From Ruegeria sediminis (lineage in GTDB: Bacteria > Pseudomonadota > Alphaproteobacteria > Rhodobacterales > Rhodobacteraceae): a stretch of DNA of 64,000 bases. The translations under genes were made by a program, and so were the position numbers. The stretch lies in the NCBI RefSeq assembly GCF_005938215.1, contig NZ_VCPD01000001.1, forward strand, positions 836,990 through 900,989. Reading direction: 5' to 3'. The notes under the pieces are model-generated. The model had not been told where the DNA came from. It was given only the letters and a program-made list of their open reading frames with translations, and did not search any database. The stretch's first letter is position 1; each line of letters opens with the position of its first letter. This document shows, one piece after another, positions 19,227 through 27,814 of the stretch.

Positions 19227-19316
19227 GGAGACGTGGCCGAGTGGTCGAAGGCGCTCCCCTGCTAAGGGAGTAGACGGGAAACCGTCTCGAGGGTTCGAAT
19301 CCCTTCGTCTCCGCCA
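19227..19316 (+). tRNA. tRNA-Ser (anticodon GCU)
   Basis: The acceptor strands GGAGACG (19227-19233) and CGTCTCC (19306-19312) pair perfectly, followed by discriminator G and an encoded CCA (19314-19316). The anticodon stem CTCCC/GGGAG encloses loop CTGCTAA, giving anticodon GCU for AGC/AGU codons. A long variable arm (TAGACGGGAAACCGTCTC) and TTCGAAT T-loop confirm a class II serine tRNA. Base composition and gene content change sharply right after its 3' end, as expected at a tRNA-associated island boundary. Confidence 0.96.
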
Positions 19317-20352
19317 CCTGACCTAACAAACTAGTTTTCTGCCCACAGGCCCCACCGGAATTTCTCTTTGTTTTAGATGGTTATAGCGGTTGGGCTCTCA
19401 CCTCGGTCGGCTGAAAAGGGCCGGATACCATTCTCTCAGGCCCAAATTCTCTGAACCTGATGACTGCACCAATTAAGTGCCAAGCTTGTATTTCTCTAAG
19501 GTTCCATATCTTTTCGGATTGCCGAGCCGGACACTCCGACCTCAGTGGCACTCGCCGGATGGAGCAGAAATCGAACCTTCGCTGGCGCTCGAACTTCCAC
19601 TGCAGCCGGTATGTCGCTCCCGCAAAACCGTCCCCATTGCAGTTGTTCGCTGCGGCCCGCCTCAATGACCGGGTTGCAGACCAATATAGACCTTCGCTAC
19701 CCTTGCAGCCCAAATCGTCCCTAACGGCAGCGATGCGCAGAAAGCGGACTTTGCAAAGATTCGAGACCAGCCCTTTCCTGCCATTCGACCTTGATCAATG
19801 TCGCTGCACCGCGACCCGTCGAACCTGCCGTTCGCTGCAAGCGCAAAAACGAAGGCCCGTCGAACGCGTGGTCTGCGGGACACAACTCCCTTTCGCGGCG
19901 AGTGCAGCCTAGGCATCAATCTGCGTCCACTTTTGTGCAGAAAGAGGGCTTTGCGAAGTTTGGTGAGCTTGTCCCAAAGTGACTACTTTGCTGTAGGTTA
20001 TCCGATTGCTTACATTGCCGCCTGATCTTGTGCTTGTATCAACAAGCAATCTATCCAAGTGTTACTAGCATTGCGACGAAGGAAACTTCCTTGACTCCTT
20101 GCTGACTAAGAACCACAAGTGTGTATTGGTGAAATTTACTCGTCGTCGCGATGCTGCCGGCTTCGATGATCCAATGGCCCTCAGAATAACTGTAGCATGT
20201 GCCCCAGCAAAGGAACGGGTTTCGCTGGGGTGTTCGGAACGAACTCGTTGCTCGCAAATGTTCGCTATTGTCACCGAAAATTTCCAGACGATGCGCGACA
20301 CATGAAAGAAGGCGATACATGAACAATACATGGCTCATAACATGCGTGCCGG
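19317..20352. other. non-coding, apparently degenerate stretch after tRNA-Ser
   Basis: About 1 kb directly downstream of tRNA-Ser with no credible gene. The open frames here are short, lack ribosome sites and overlap on both strands. The style of the sequence (Cys/Arg-rich conceptual peptides on both strands) resembles degenerate intergenic DNA that I associate with roseobacter genomes. I found no integrase gene and no second copy of the tRNA 3' end here. Confidence 0.45.
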
Positions 20353-21162
20353 ATGCCCGATAGATCCGGCTCCAGACACGGTTTTATCCTGTCTGCAATC
20401 AAGTGTACGCACGATGTTTCGTGGTTGATCCTGACAAACTTCGTGTTGCTTTTGGGAACGCAACTTTCAGCTCAGGTAGCGCCTGCAAACTCCCAAATGG
20501 CCGGAAACGCTGACGGATATGTTTGTGACAAAGGTTACGAACACAGGGGCGGATCGTGCCAGAAAGAAAATGTACCTGAAAACGCATATTCGACAGGCAG
20601 TTCCTATGGTCGAAGCTGGGAGTGCAACCATGGATTCCAACGTACTGGGGATGTCTGTGAGGAAATAAGAATTCCTGGAAACGCCTACCTCGATTCGACA
20701 GGGGATCGGTGGCACTGCAATCGATTGTTCCAGCGTATTGGAGAAGAATGTGAAGAATTGATCGCGCCTGAAAACGGGTTCGTCGAAACCCGATTTGGCG
20801 TACAGGAAACACATTGCAACTGGGGATTTCGCAAAGAAGGCCGTGATTGTGTTGCAATAGAAGTCCCCCGAAACGGTCGCCTTACCGACAAGAACAGCAC
20901 AGACGGCTGGGTGTGCCTCAGAGGATTCAGGTCAGTAGAGAGCCGTTGCGAGCCTGTTGCTATTCCTGATCACGCATATCTTGCGTCTGACACACATTCT
21001 GGATGGAAATGCGAGCGTGGTTTCCGCGTAAGTCAAAACAAGTGCAAAGCGATCATCGTCCCATCAAAAGCTCATTTGAACCGAAGAGGTGATGGATGGG
21101 ATTGCAATCAACCCTTCAAACGTCAGAACGATACATGTGTCGAATACGTGCCGCGACAATAG
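20353..21162 (+). CDS. exported protein with seven tandem cysteine-pair repeats
   Basis: This protein has up to 269 residues. A hydrophobic stretch at residues 25-41 (LILTNFVLLLGTQLSAQ) looks like a signal peptide core. The true start may be a TTG near residue 25, because ATG 20353 has no ribosome site. From residue 56 onward there are seven repeats of 31-33 residues with first cysteines near 58, 91, 122, 155, 188, 220 and 251. The repeat pattern is W-x-C-x2-G-F-x6-C-x3-x-I-P-x-N-A-Y-L. Each repeat has two cysteines about 11 residues apart, suggesting a stacked disulfide rod outside the cytoplasm. I recognise the style but not a named family. Confidence 0.75.
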   Translation: MPDRSGSRHGFILSAIKCTHDVSWLILTNFVLLLGTQLSAQVAPANSQMAGNADGYVCDKGYEHRGGSCQKENVPENAYSTGSSYGRSWECNHGFQRTGDVCEEIRIPGNAYLDSTGDRWHCNRLFQRIGEECEELIAPENGFVETRFGVQETHCNWGFRKEGRDCVAIEVPRNGRLTDKNSTDGWVCLRGFRSVESRCEPVAIPDHAYLASDTHSGWKCERGFRVSQNKCKAIIVPSKAHLNRRGDGWDCNQPFKRQNDTCVEYVPRQ

Positions 21163-21209
21163 GCTAGCAGAATTCGCCATCGCCCTGACATAGCCAGAAA
21201 GATCAAACC

Positions 21210-21347
21210 GTGAACCTCAAGTCGATTGATGAAAATCCGGGCAAAGGGCTCAAAGCCGAAAGGGCTCGTCGCCTAACTTACGGAATCAAATTGTTTATTG
21301 TGTCAGTTATTTTCGTAGCAGCGATAATTGGTGTGGTGTTTCTCTGA
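21210..21347 (+). CDS. 45-residue single-span membrane protein
   Basis: GTG 21210 opens a 46-codon frame that ends in TGA overlapping the ATG of the next gene (TGATG at 21345-21349). This is strong evidence of translational coupling. The peptide begins MNLKSIDENPGKGLKAERARR and then has one membrane helix, LTYGIKLFIVSVIFVAAIIG, ending VVFL. The charge pattern (basic before the helix) suggests N-in topology. The family is unknown. It follows the cysteine-repeat gene by 47 bases and may be part of the same operon. Confidence 0.6.
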   Translation: MNLKSIDENPGKGLKAERARRLTYGIKLFIVSVIFVAAIIGVVFL

Positions 21348-22036
21348 TGCGCAAAAAAGCCCCTCAAGTAAGCCTTCAGGCCTCAAAGACATCAGTTCGT
21401 GGTATGGAAGAAAGAGCATTTCAGGACCGCAGTGTTCGAAAATCGCGGAATGCTGACGTATCCGGAGTTATTGAAGAAGAGTTCGGAAAGTACCTGATAA
21501 AAGCTGGCATTCTGAGCGGTAACAGCGTGGCACGGGCGTTCCCCAAGCCACCGGCTAAAACACAAGGCTTGATTGCCGAGTCAGTTGGCGAAACACCGGC
21601 AATCGCTATCGAAGCGTTAAAAGAAACTCTCGAAGAACGCGACAGGAAGCGCAGCGGCCAACGCCGTATGGAAGGAAATTCCGGAACCTTTGTTCCCGGC
21701 GAAAGAGAATACATAGAAGCTTTGCAGCAAGTCAGGTTTACACCGGCGCAGGTTGCTATGCTCAGAGCATTTTCAATCGCAGGGAAGGAAGGTCTGACCA
21801 TTGGTCAACTATCTCAGGCAGCCGGTTACAAGTCGCGCGAGGCATCCATCAAGGTCTTCAAAAAAGTAGGGCTAATGATCGCGGAATATCTGGAACTCGA
21901 TCTTCCCGAAACCGGATCAGCACAGAACGATGGCGCTGCTCAGATCCTGGCCTTCTCTCATATCGAAAGTGACGATGAACCGGCGACTTGGATCATGCAT
22001 CAGGAACTGCGCGGCGCTGTTCGTTTGGTACTTTGA
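21347..22036 (+). CDS. uncharacterised protein with C-terminal HTH-like domain seen beside HNH nucleases
   Basis: This is a 229-residue protein. The N-terminal 120 residues are charged and of unknown fold. From about residue 128 it carries a helical segment, FTPAQVAMLRAFSIAGKEGL. This is followed by TIGQLSQAAGYKSREASIKVFKKVG and ends TWIMHQELRGAVRLVL. That layout resembles the helix-turn-helix-like domain that often precedes HNH endonuclease domains in alphaproteobacteria, but no HNH motif follows here. The start overlaps the previous small membrane protein gene. Codon usage and GC content look lower than in the core genes. Confidence 0.6.
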   Translation: MRKKAPQVSLQASKTSVRGMEERAFQDRSVRKSRNADVSGVIEEEFGKYLIKAGILSGNSVARAFPKPPAKTQGLIAESVGETPAIAIEALKETLEERDRKRSGQRRMEGNSGTFVPGEREYIEALQQVRFTPAQVAMLRAFSIAGKEGLTIGQLSQAAGYKSREASIKVFKKVGLMIAEYLELDLPETGSAQNDGAAQILAFSHIESDDEPATWIMHQELRGAVRLVL

Positions 22037-22103
22037 TGTATGTACCAGCGCTGCTTTCGAAAGGAAACCGAACCGAATGCACGAAAGGCTGCAAAGGTAG
22101 CTT

Positions 22104-22352
22104 ATGCTGGAGAAAAAACCATACCCGCTCGAATTGATCTATGTGCCTATAAAACGTGCAAAAACACTTGATCAGCAAAAAGTTCTGACGCTGGCTGAAG
22201 ATATTTTGAAAAACGGCCAGACGACTCCGATCCAAATACGTGCCGACAATAAGAGGTTCGTGCTGATCGAAGGCCTCCACAGATTGGAGGCCATACGCGC
22301 CCTGGGCGGCGATACCATCGAAGCCTATCTGGTACGCCCCAGGTTACACTGA
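22104..22352 (+). CDS. short ParB/Srx-like N-terminal domain protein
   Basis: This 82-residue protein consists almost only of a ParB-type nuclease/CTPase N-domain. The signature is IYVPIKRAKTLDQQKV, LAEDILKNGQTTPIQIRAD and FVLIEGLHRLEAIRALG, the last matching the GERR-like box as EGLHRLEA. It lacks the HTH and dimerisation domains of true ParB, so it is not a partition protein on its own. Such stand-alone domains occur in mobile elements. An AAAGG site precedes ATG 22104. The last 9 bases overlap the convergent desaturase gene. Confidence 0.75.
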   Translation: MLEKKPYPLELIYVPIKRAKTLDQQKVLTLAEDILKNGQTTPIQIRADNKRFVLIEGLHRLEAIRALGGDTIEAYLVRPRLH

Positions 22353-23357
22353 CAAATCCTTGGAATTGGCAATCGACAAAGCTTCAGAGAATGTTAACAG
22401 GCGTCTACCATTTTCGTCCCAGAGATGCAGCCGTGCACAGTGAAGGCTCTCATAGAGGGTGATACGTTGGCATCCCGCTAATTCAGTGTGATCACGCAAA
22501 ACTTGGTCAAGTCGATAAAATGGTATCCGGCTGGCAAGGTGGTGGACATGGTGCACCCCAATATTGGCGGAGAACCAGCGCAGGATGCCGGGTAAAGCAT
22601 AGTGAGAACTGCCAAAAAATGCCGCGTGTTGCAGCTTCCACCCCGCTTCCCGTTCCCAGGTCGTGTGTTCAAACTGATGTTGAATGTAGAATAGCCAAAA
22701 ACCAATCGACGCGGCGACAATCATGGTCGGAAGGAATACATACAACAGCACATCCAAGCCTCCGGACCAAAAAACTATAGCTAAAAGTCCCGCAATCGCG
22801 GCGTTTGTTCCCATCGCACTTACCCAATACAGCCAGCCTGACCACATGAAGCCAATAGGTAAGCGATTTTGAAGAAAGAACGTATAGATGGGCACTACAC
22901 AGAACAGGAAGATGGGATTCCGGATCAGCCGGTAAGCGGCACGCCCGGCCCACTTCCGATTCAGGTATTCTTCAACAGTCAATGTAGGGATGTCGCCCAT
23001 TCCCCGCCGATCAAGGTTGCCAGTTGAAGAGTGGTGGATCGCGTGGCTTTGCCGCCAGACATCATATGGTGTGAGGGCAAGAACTCCCAGAACTCGACCC
23101 GTCCAATTGCAAACGGTGCGGTTTCTAAAGAAAGAACCGTGACCACAATCATGCATGATTATGAAGATACGAACCAGAAATGCGGCATTCAGGATGGCCA
23201 GCAGGATAGCGGCCCAGACACTGATGGGCAATGCAAGCCAAGCTGCGGCCCATAGTGCCAAAAAGGGGATAACAGTGATCGCCAGTTCAAAAACACTGCG
23301 CTTCGTATCGGGCACTCGGTATTGCGCGAGCGCCCGGGTCCATTCCTGCGGTTGCAA
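22344..23357 (-). CDS. membrane fatty acid desaturase (omega-6/delta-12 type)
   Basis: This 337-residue desaturase has the three histidine boxes of the di-iron centre: HDCGHGSF near residue 90, HAIHHSSTGNLDRRG near 127, and GVHHVHHLASRIP near 280. Four or more transmembrane helices lie between boxes 1 and 2 and before box 3. It is expected to introduce a cis double bond into membrane lipid acyl chains. The start is TTG 23357, nine bases after a GGAG. It lies just downstream of a cold-shock gene on the same strand but behind a terminator, which fits a cold-adaptation theme without proving co-regulation. Confidence 0.9.
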   Translation of the reverse strand: MQPQEWTRALAQYRVPDTKRSVFELAITVIPFLALWAAAWLALPISVWAAILLAILNAAFLVRIFIIMHDCGHGSFFRNRTVCNWTGRVLGVLALTPYDVWRQSHAIHHSSTGNLDRRGMGDIPTLTVEEYLNRKWAGRAAYRLIRNPIFLFCVVPIYTFFLQNRLPIGFMWSGWLYWVSAMGTNAAIAGLLAIVFWSGGLDVLLYVFLPTMIVAASIGFWLFYIQHQFEHTTWEREAGWKLQHAAFFGSSHYALPGILRWFSANIGVHHVHHLASRIPFYRLDQVLRDHTELAGCQRITLYESLHCARLHLWDENGRRLLTFSEALSIANSKDLSV

Positions 23358-23393
23358 CTTGATTGTTCTCCAACGGCTCTTTGGGAGCCCATT

Positions 23394-23423
23394 GAGAAAA
23401 CGGGCACCCGCAAGGGTGCCCGT
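23394..23423 (-). terminator. rho-independent terminator of the cold-shock gene
   Basis: A perfect stem CGGGCACCC/GGGTGCCCG with a GCAA loop lies at 23401-23422. On the minus strand it is followed by a TTTTCTC tract. It begins 7 bases after the cold-shock gene stop. Confidence 0.85.
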
Positions 23424-23429
23424 ATGAGG

Positions 23430-23636
23430 TCAGGCGAGTGCCAGATTGGCGGCGCTTTCGCGTCCGTCACGACCAGCCTCCACGTCGAATGTGACCTTCT
23501 GGCCATCTTTCAGTTCGTTAATGCCGGAACGCTCAAGTGCCGAGATGTGCACGAACACGTCGCGCTTGCCATCTTCAGGCTCGATAAATCCAAAACCTTT
23601 GGTCGAGTTGAACCACTTTACTGTGCCATTTGCCAT
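23430..23636 (-). CDS. cold-shock domain protein, CspA family
   Basis: This is a 68-residue single OB-fold RNA/DNA-binding protein. RNP1 is KGFGFIEPE (residues 13-21) and RNP2 is VFVHISALE (27-35). The start is [10 protein letters not shown] with an AGGAG site. Family members melt RNA structure and relieve cold-induced translation blocks. The gene has a long leader and its own terminator, so it is a single-gene unit. Confidence 0.95.
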   Translation of the reverse strand: MANGTVKWFNSTKGFGFIEPEDGKRDVFVHISALERSGINELKDGQKVTFDVEAGRDGRESAANLALA

Positions 23637-24355
23637 TATTGAAGTCTCCTAAATTTCTGCCGCCCGCTTCATTGCGGCGACTCGGCGCGGTCGGTCTGAA
23701 TCGAAAGACTGAACGCCGAATTTGGGAGACAGCAGGTCGAAAAAGAAAAACGTTTGCCTGACGTATATGGACTTCGAGCACGTACGATACAAGCCTTGAA
23801 GCCATGAAGAGCAACAGAGATTTTGAGTCTGTCTAATACAGAACAGGACAATGAGAGGCGGAGAAGTTGCTATGCGATCCAAAATCGGAGGTCAACTTCA
23901 CCGACCAAACCAGCCGAGAGCGGTTGCCGCTCTCAGATTTCTCAGGATTTGCGGGTTGGGCTCGGTGCCGCCCTGCGGCGATGCAGAGCAAACCTCAAAC
24001 TTGGTCCGCTCTGAATGTCGGTTTCCATCTTTATTGGGTGATCAGATTGGCACCGCGACGAAGGTCCGTAATCCGCCCGACGTGCTGAAACGTCTTGCCC
24101 ACTTTGGGCTGCGACCTGCCGACTGCACCCGCAGCATCCCAGCGGAAGCGCAACGGTCGATAAGGGCTCTGATTGGTCGATCAACGTGATCTTAAAGAAC
24201 GTCAGCCTAGCGGACAGCGCGGCCGCTGATCTTTCAACAATGAATGACTGCTCCCGCGAAGTTGCTCCAATACCGACACTGGAATTGCCGGTTCTGATCT
24301 AGACAGACGAAGTGGTCGCTCGGATAATTATCCTGAACGAGGGACGGAACATGCT
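23637..24355. other. cold-shock gene leader and gene-less stretch
   Basis: The first 150-200 bases upstream of the cold-shock ATG are AT-rich and pyrimidine-rich on the minus strand (a GTTTTTCTTTTTC run near 23745). This would suit a long structured 5' leader of the kind known for cspA. The remainder to 24355 holds no credible gene. Its short frames lack ribosome sites and family signatures. Confidence 0.45.
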
Positions 24356-24769
24356 ATGAGTGGTCGCCAGCTCATATCTAACGGCAACCCAATGGAAGAA
24401 ATCGTCGGCTTTAGTAGAGCCGTTCGTGTGGGGCCATTCATAGCTGTCGGAGGAACCGCTCCTGTCGACGCAAGTGGCAAGACTGTTGGCGTCGGTGACG
24501 TCTACGCACAAACGAAACAGTGTTTTGAAATCATTAAGGCCGCATTGGAAGATGCTGGTTCAGGCCTGAACGACATCGTGCGCACTCGCGTCATTCTGAC
24601 AGACATCGACAATTGGAAAGAGGCCATTGAGGCGCGAAAACACTATTGCAAAGACTCGCGGCCAGTGGACACGATCATGGCTATCAACCGTTTCGTAAAT
24701 CCTGAGTGGCTGGTCGAAATCGAGGTTGATGCCGTGATTTCGTCAAACAAGGAAGGCATTGCAGGATGA
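24356..24769 (+). CDS. RidA family (YjgF/YER057c/UK114) protein
   Basis: This 137-residue trimeric RidA-type protein is expected to hydrolyse reactive enamine/imine intermediates. Features are GFSRAVRVGPFIAVGGTAPVD at the N-terminus, QTKQCFEIIKAALEDAGSGLNDIVRTRVIL in the middle, and EIEVDAVI at the end. The catalytic arginine of archetypal RidA sits in the VRTRV segment. However, the C-terminal active-site Glu context differs (WLVEIEVDAV), so it may belong to a Rid2-7 subgroup. It is followed after 36 bases by the OsmC-like gene. Confidence 0.9.
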   Translation: MSGRQLISNGNPMEEIVGFSRAVRVGPFIAVGGTAPVDASGKTVGVGDVYAQTKQCFEIIKAALEDAGSGLNDIVRTRVILTDIDNWKEAIEARKHYCKDSRPVDTIMAINRFVNPEWLVEIEVDAVISSNKEGIAG

Positions 24770-24805
24770 TAAAGTCCACTGCGACCATCAGACTGGTCGT
24801 CGGGC

Positions 24806-25243
24806 ATGCCTAGCGTCAACGTTCATCTGAACAATATCGCCGGAACCGAGGCGGCGATAGGTTGGGCTGGAAGCCATACAATCGTTGCAGATCGTCCTGC
24901 GGGAAAAGCCGGAGGATTAGGATTGGGTTTCAACGGGGCAGAAATGCTGGCATTGGCGATTGGCGGATGCTTTTGCAACGACCTCCGCTACGTTGCTCAT
25001 TCCCATGCGGTCGAGATCGCCGAAATTGATGTTCAGGTCACGCTCTTTCTCGAAGGCGATCCGATTATCGCCACTTCTGCCGAGATGGTTGTCACATGCT
25101 TCACGAAGGATGGAATTGATGCCGTCAACATCATCGAAGAAGCCAAGTTGAGTTGCATGGTCAGCAACTCAATTGCCAAAGGTGTGCCTGTATCAATACT
25201 GTTGTCTGACCTTCGGCCCCGTGACAAACCTCTTCCTCGGTAG
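24806..25243 (+). CDS. OsmC-like family protein
   Basis: This 145-residue protein of the OsmC/Ohr superfamily is typically involved in organic peroxide reduction through a redox cysteine pair. One cysteine lies in LAIGGCFCNDLRYVAHS near residue 54 and another in EAKLSCMVSNSIAKGVPVS near 118, close to the positions of the peroxidatic and resolving cysteines. LGFNGAEMLALAIGG is characteristic. The start is ATG 24806 with no strong ribosome site. It is downstream of ridA and likely co-transcribed. Confidence 0.85.
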   Translation: MPSVNVHLNNIAGTEAAIGWAGSHTIVADRPAGKAGGLGLGFNGAEMLALAIGGCFCNDLRYVAHSHAVEIAEIDVQVTLFLEGDPIIATSAEMVVTCFTKDGIDAVNIIEEAKLSCMVSNSIAKGVPVSILLSDLRPRDKPLPR

Positions 25244-25520
25244 TTCGTAAGGCGAGAGAAACTCCGAATCCGACATTCGCGCACAGCGCAGCAATTGCGA
25301 GGTATGGGCTCAAAGGGTGAGTTCGCCGCGGTCCTAGCGAACCGCCGGACTAGGATGATCCGCCCTTCGCTGCGCTGGACATGAACTGACACAGCGCGCA
25401 ACGCCACTGCCATTTGCGGCCTCTGCTCCAGTGTCCGCATTGACATACAGGCGAGATCAAATCTGACGTTCGGTCTTTTTTATCGGAATCGGCCAGTTGA
25501 TGCGTTAGTGAGCAGGCTGA

Positions 25521-26474
25521 TTATGCATCTACATCCAATGCCGTCATGAGACTGAAGACTTGGCTCCGCATCCAGGCGGCCATAGGGGCGTTATCGGATC
25601 GCTTGTGCCAGATGCCAATGATCAATGCCGGATCAATCTTCATCGGCGGCTCGAACACGCAAAGCCCGAATGTCTCGGCCACTTTCGACGCAAGTTGCGC
25701 AGGCACAAGCGCAATTAGGTCGCTTTCGCCAACCGCTCGGCAGACCCCGCTAAAGACAGGGACGGTCATCGCAACTTGTCGGCTTTTCCCGACCCGGTGA
25801 AGGGCTGCATCACCCATAGCAGCGAGGTTTCCTTCGGGGGAGAACAGGACGTGATGAAGCGCACAGAAGATCTCCATCGGCATCTGCATCCCATCCTTCA
25901 GTCCGGCGATACCGGGATTGTTCGCGCGCGCGATCACGTGGAACGGGGAATGGAAGAGCGGCGCCCGGTTGACCCACTCTGGCAGCGCCAAGTCCGGGAT
26001 CAGCGCGATGTCAGCTTTACGCCGTTCAAGGCTTGCCACGTAATCGTTGGGAACAAGGTCGACGAGTTGCGCCGTGAGGTGGGGCGCTGACTTATGCAGG
26101 AGATCACCCAAGGGCGGCATCAAGAGCTCGGCGAAGAAGTCGCTTGCCGCAATTCTGAAAGTGCCTTTGGCGGTTTTTGGGTCAAAGACAGCCGGTGGGG
26201 TAAGCAAAGCCTCCAAGTGCTCCAGTTCTTCTCGCAATCCGGCTTTGAGTCCGGCGGCATAATCAGTCGCGACCAACCGGTTCCCCTGCCTGACAAAAAG
26301 TTGATCGTCCAATGCATGGCGCAGACGAGAGAGCGCTCCGGAGACAGCAGATTGCGACATGGCCAGCCGGTTGGCCGCCTTGACGGTTGATCCCTCGCTA
26401 AAGAGGGCATCCAGCACGCGCAGAAGGTTCAGGTCGAGCGTTGCGAAATTCACTTGGCCGATACCCATTATCAT
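25521..26474 (-). CDS. LysR-family transcriptional regulator
   Basis: This 317-residue LTTR has an N-terminal winged helix (LDLNLLRVLDALFSEGSTVKAANRLAMSQSAVSGALSRLR, residues 13-51) and an effector-binding domain that begins near GTFRIAASDFFAELL. It is divergent from the cupin-GST pair, the usual layout for an LTTR controlling its neighbour. The shared 91-base gap contains a perfect 18-bp palindrome. Its style suggests a LacI-type operator rather than the T-N11-A of LTTRs. The ligand is unknown. NodD/LinR-like relatives respond to aromatics. Confidence 0.93.
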   Translation of the reverse strand: MIMGIGQVNFATLDLNLLRVLDALFSEGSTVKAANRLAMSQSAVSGALSRLRHALDDQLFVRQGNRLVATDYAAGLKAGLREELEHLEALLTPPAVFDPKTAKGTFRIAASDFFAELLMPPLGDLLHKSAPHLTAQLVDLVPNDYVASLERRKADIALIPDLALPEWVNRAPLFHSPFHVIARANNPGIAGLKDGMQMPMEIFCALHHVLFSPEGNLAAMGDAALHRVGKSRQVAMTVPVFSGVCRAVGESDLIALVPAQLASKVAETFGLCVFEPPMKIDPALIIGIWHKRSDNAPMAAWMRSQVFSLMTALDVDA

Positions 26475-26520
26475 ACAATGCAGTTTGCCTGATAGGTTGG
26501 CCCTGATGTAGGTTTATGTC

Positions 26521-26538
26521 AACGAAAGCGCTTTCGTT
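26521..26538. promoter_or_regulatory. perfect 18-bp palindrome, operator candidate
   Basis: AACGAAAGCGCTTTCGTT is fully self-complementary and sits 28 bases before the cupin start, between divergent LysR and cupin genes. Its core GAAAGCGCTTTC with central CG matches the style of LacI/GalR-family operators. No LacI-type gene is visible in this window. Confidence 0.65.
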
Positions 26539-26565
26539 TCAATCCATCGCCAAGGGAGAGAAACG

Positions 26566-27009
26566 ATGAAAGACCTGAACCAAATTGACGAAGCCATCGA
26601 ATGGCTCGGCGTTCAGTACAAGACAATCTTGACCCCTGAACAGACGGGCGGAGCGATGTCCATTGTGGACAGTTTGTCCCCGGTAGGGAGCGGCCCCCCG
26701 CGACATGTGCATATGAACGAGGACGAGACCTTTGTGATCCTCACTGGGACCTGCAAGTTCTGGCTGAACGGCGATGAGTTTACGGCAGGTGTGGGCAAGA
26801 GCGTCTTCATCCCACGGGGTAAGGAGCATACTTTCAAGGTAGTCGGTGATGAGCCGTGCCGCCACCTTGTGATCCTCACCCCCGGCGGCTTTGAGGGGTT
26901 TTTTGCGGACATGGCGGCTGGTCAGTACCGTGTTCCAGAAGACATGCCCAACATCGAAGAATCCGCCAAGCGGCACAACATGACCTTCACCGGCCCACCT
27001 CTGGACTGA
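26566..27009 (+). CDS. cupin domain protein
   Basis: This 147-residue single-domain cupin has motif 1 in PPRHVHMNEDETFVILTGTCKFW (His, His, Glu metal ligands, residues 44-66) and motif 2 in GKSVFIPRGKEHTFKVVG (residues 80-97). Related single cupins act as dioxygenases or isomerases of small aromatic or sugar compounds. The exact reaction cannot be stated. A GGGAGAG site precedes the ATG. It is 4 bases ahead of a glutathione transferase-like gene, so both are under the same promoter next to the 18-bp palindrome. Confidence 0.9.
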   Translation: MKDLNQIDEAIEWLGVQYKTILTPEQTGGAMSIVDSLSPVGSGPPRHVHMNEDETFVILTGTCKFWLNGDEFTAGVGKSVFIPRGKEHTFKVVGDEPCRHLVILTPGGFEGFFADMAAGQYRVPEDMPNIEESAKRHNMTFTGPPLD

Positions 27010-27013
27010 CGAA

Positions 27014-27814
27014 ATGACAAAGAAGCACGCCGTCTACCACATTCCCGTCTGTCCCTTTTCACAGCGCTTGGAAATCCTATTGACCCTCCGGGGGAAGACG
27101 GATGCAGTCGAGTTTAAGGTTGTGGACATCACCAAACCGCGCGATCCCGAACTTTTGGCAAAGACTCGCGGAACGACTGCCTTGCCGGTGCTGGAGACCA
27201 CTGACGGTCGCATTCTGAAAGAGAGCCTTGTGATCCTGCGCTTTCTTGACGAAGCCCTCGAAGGCCCCCCACTGCGCCGAAGCGATCCGGTCGAACACGC
27301 CATTGAATCGATGCTGATCGCCCGCGAGGGTCCTTTCACGATGGCAGGGTATCTTTTCGTCATGAACCAGGACCATGCGCGTCGGGATGAGCATCTGGAC
27401 AAGCTCTTGGCGCTTTACAGGGACATCAATGGTTTTCTTGTCGAACAAAACCCACGGGATCCATACCTGTTTGAAGACTTCGGTCTAGCGGAGGCTGTCT
27501 TCACACCGATGTTCAAACGATTCTGGTTCCTTGAATACTACGAAGATTTCGAACTGCCCGTGGGCAAAGACTATGACCGCGTTCGCGCGTGGCGCGAGGC
27601 ATGCATGGCCCATTCTGCCACAAAGCAGGTCGCCAAAGAGGAAATCATCAAGCTCTACTACGATTACGCGCTTGGTCAAGGAAATGGCGTTTTGCCTGAA
27701 GGACGTTCTGTCTCCAGCTTCGTTTTCGAACCCGGCTGGCAATCTAGACCAATGCCCCCCCGGGACAAGTATTCGGGAACGGCCACTGATAGCGAGCTCG
27801 GCCTCGTAGCCTGA
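27014..27814 (+). CDS. glutathione S-transferase family protein
   Basis: This 266-residue protein has an N-terminal thioredoxin-like GST domain starting HIPVCPFSQRLEILLTLRG. The CPFSQR motif gives a cysteine-type (omega/beta-like) active site. TTALPVLETTDGRILKESLVILRFLDE forms the glutathione-binding strand-helix with the conserved cis-Pro and Glu/Ser. The C-terminal helical domain follows. Together with the upstream cupin it looks like a small detoxification or aromatic-catabolic operon. Confidence 0.9.
   Translation: MTKKHAVYHIPVCPFSQRLEILLTLRGKTDAVEFKVVDITKPRDPELLAKTRGTTALPVLETTDGRILKESLVILRFLDEALEGPPLRRSDPVEHAIESMLIAREGPFTMAGYLFVMNQDHARRDEHLDKLLALYRDINGFLVEQNPRDPYLFEDFGLAEAVFTPMFKRFWFLEYYEDFELPVGKDYDRVRAWREACMAHSATKQVAKEEIIKLYYDYALGQGNGVLPEGRSVSSFVFEPGWQSRPMPPRDKYSGTATDSELGLVA

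Noticed and set aside
19317..20352. Possible genes after tRNA-Ser
   Set aside because: Frames of 60-110 codons on both strands lack ribosome sites and coding character.
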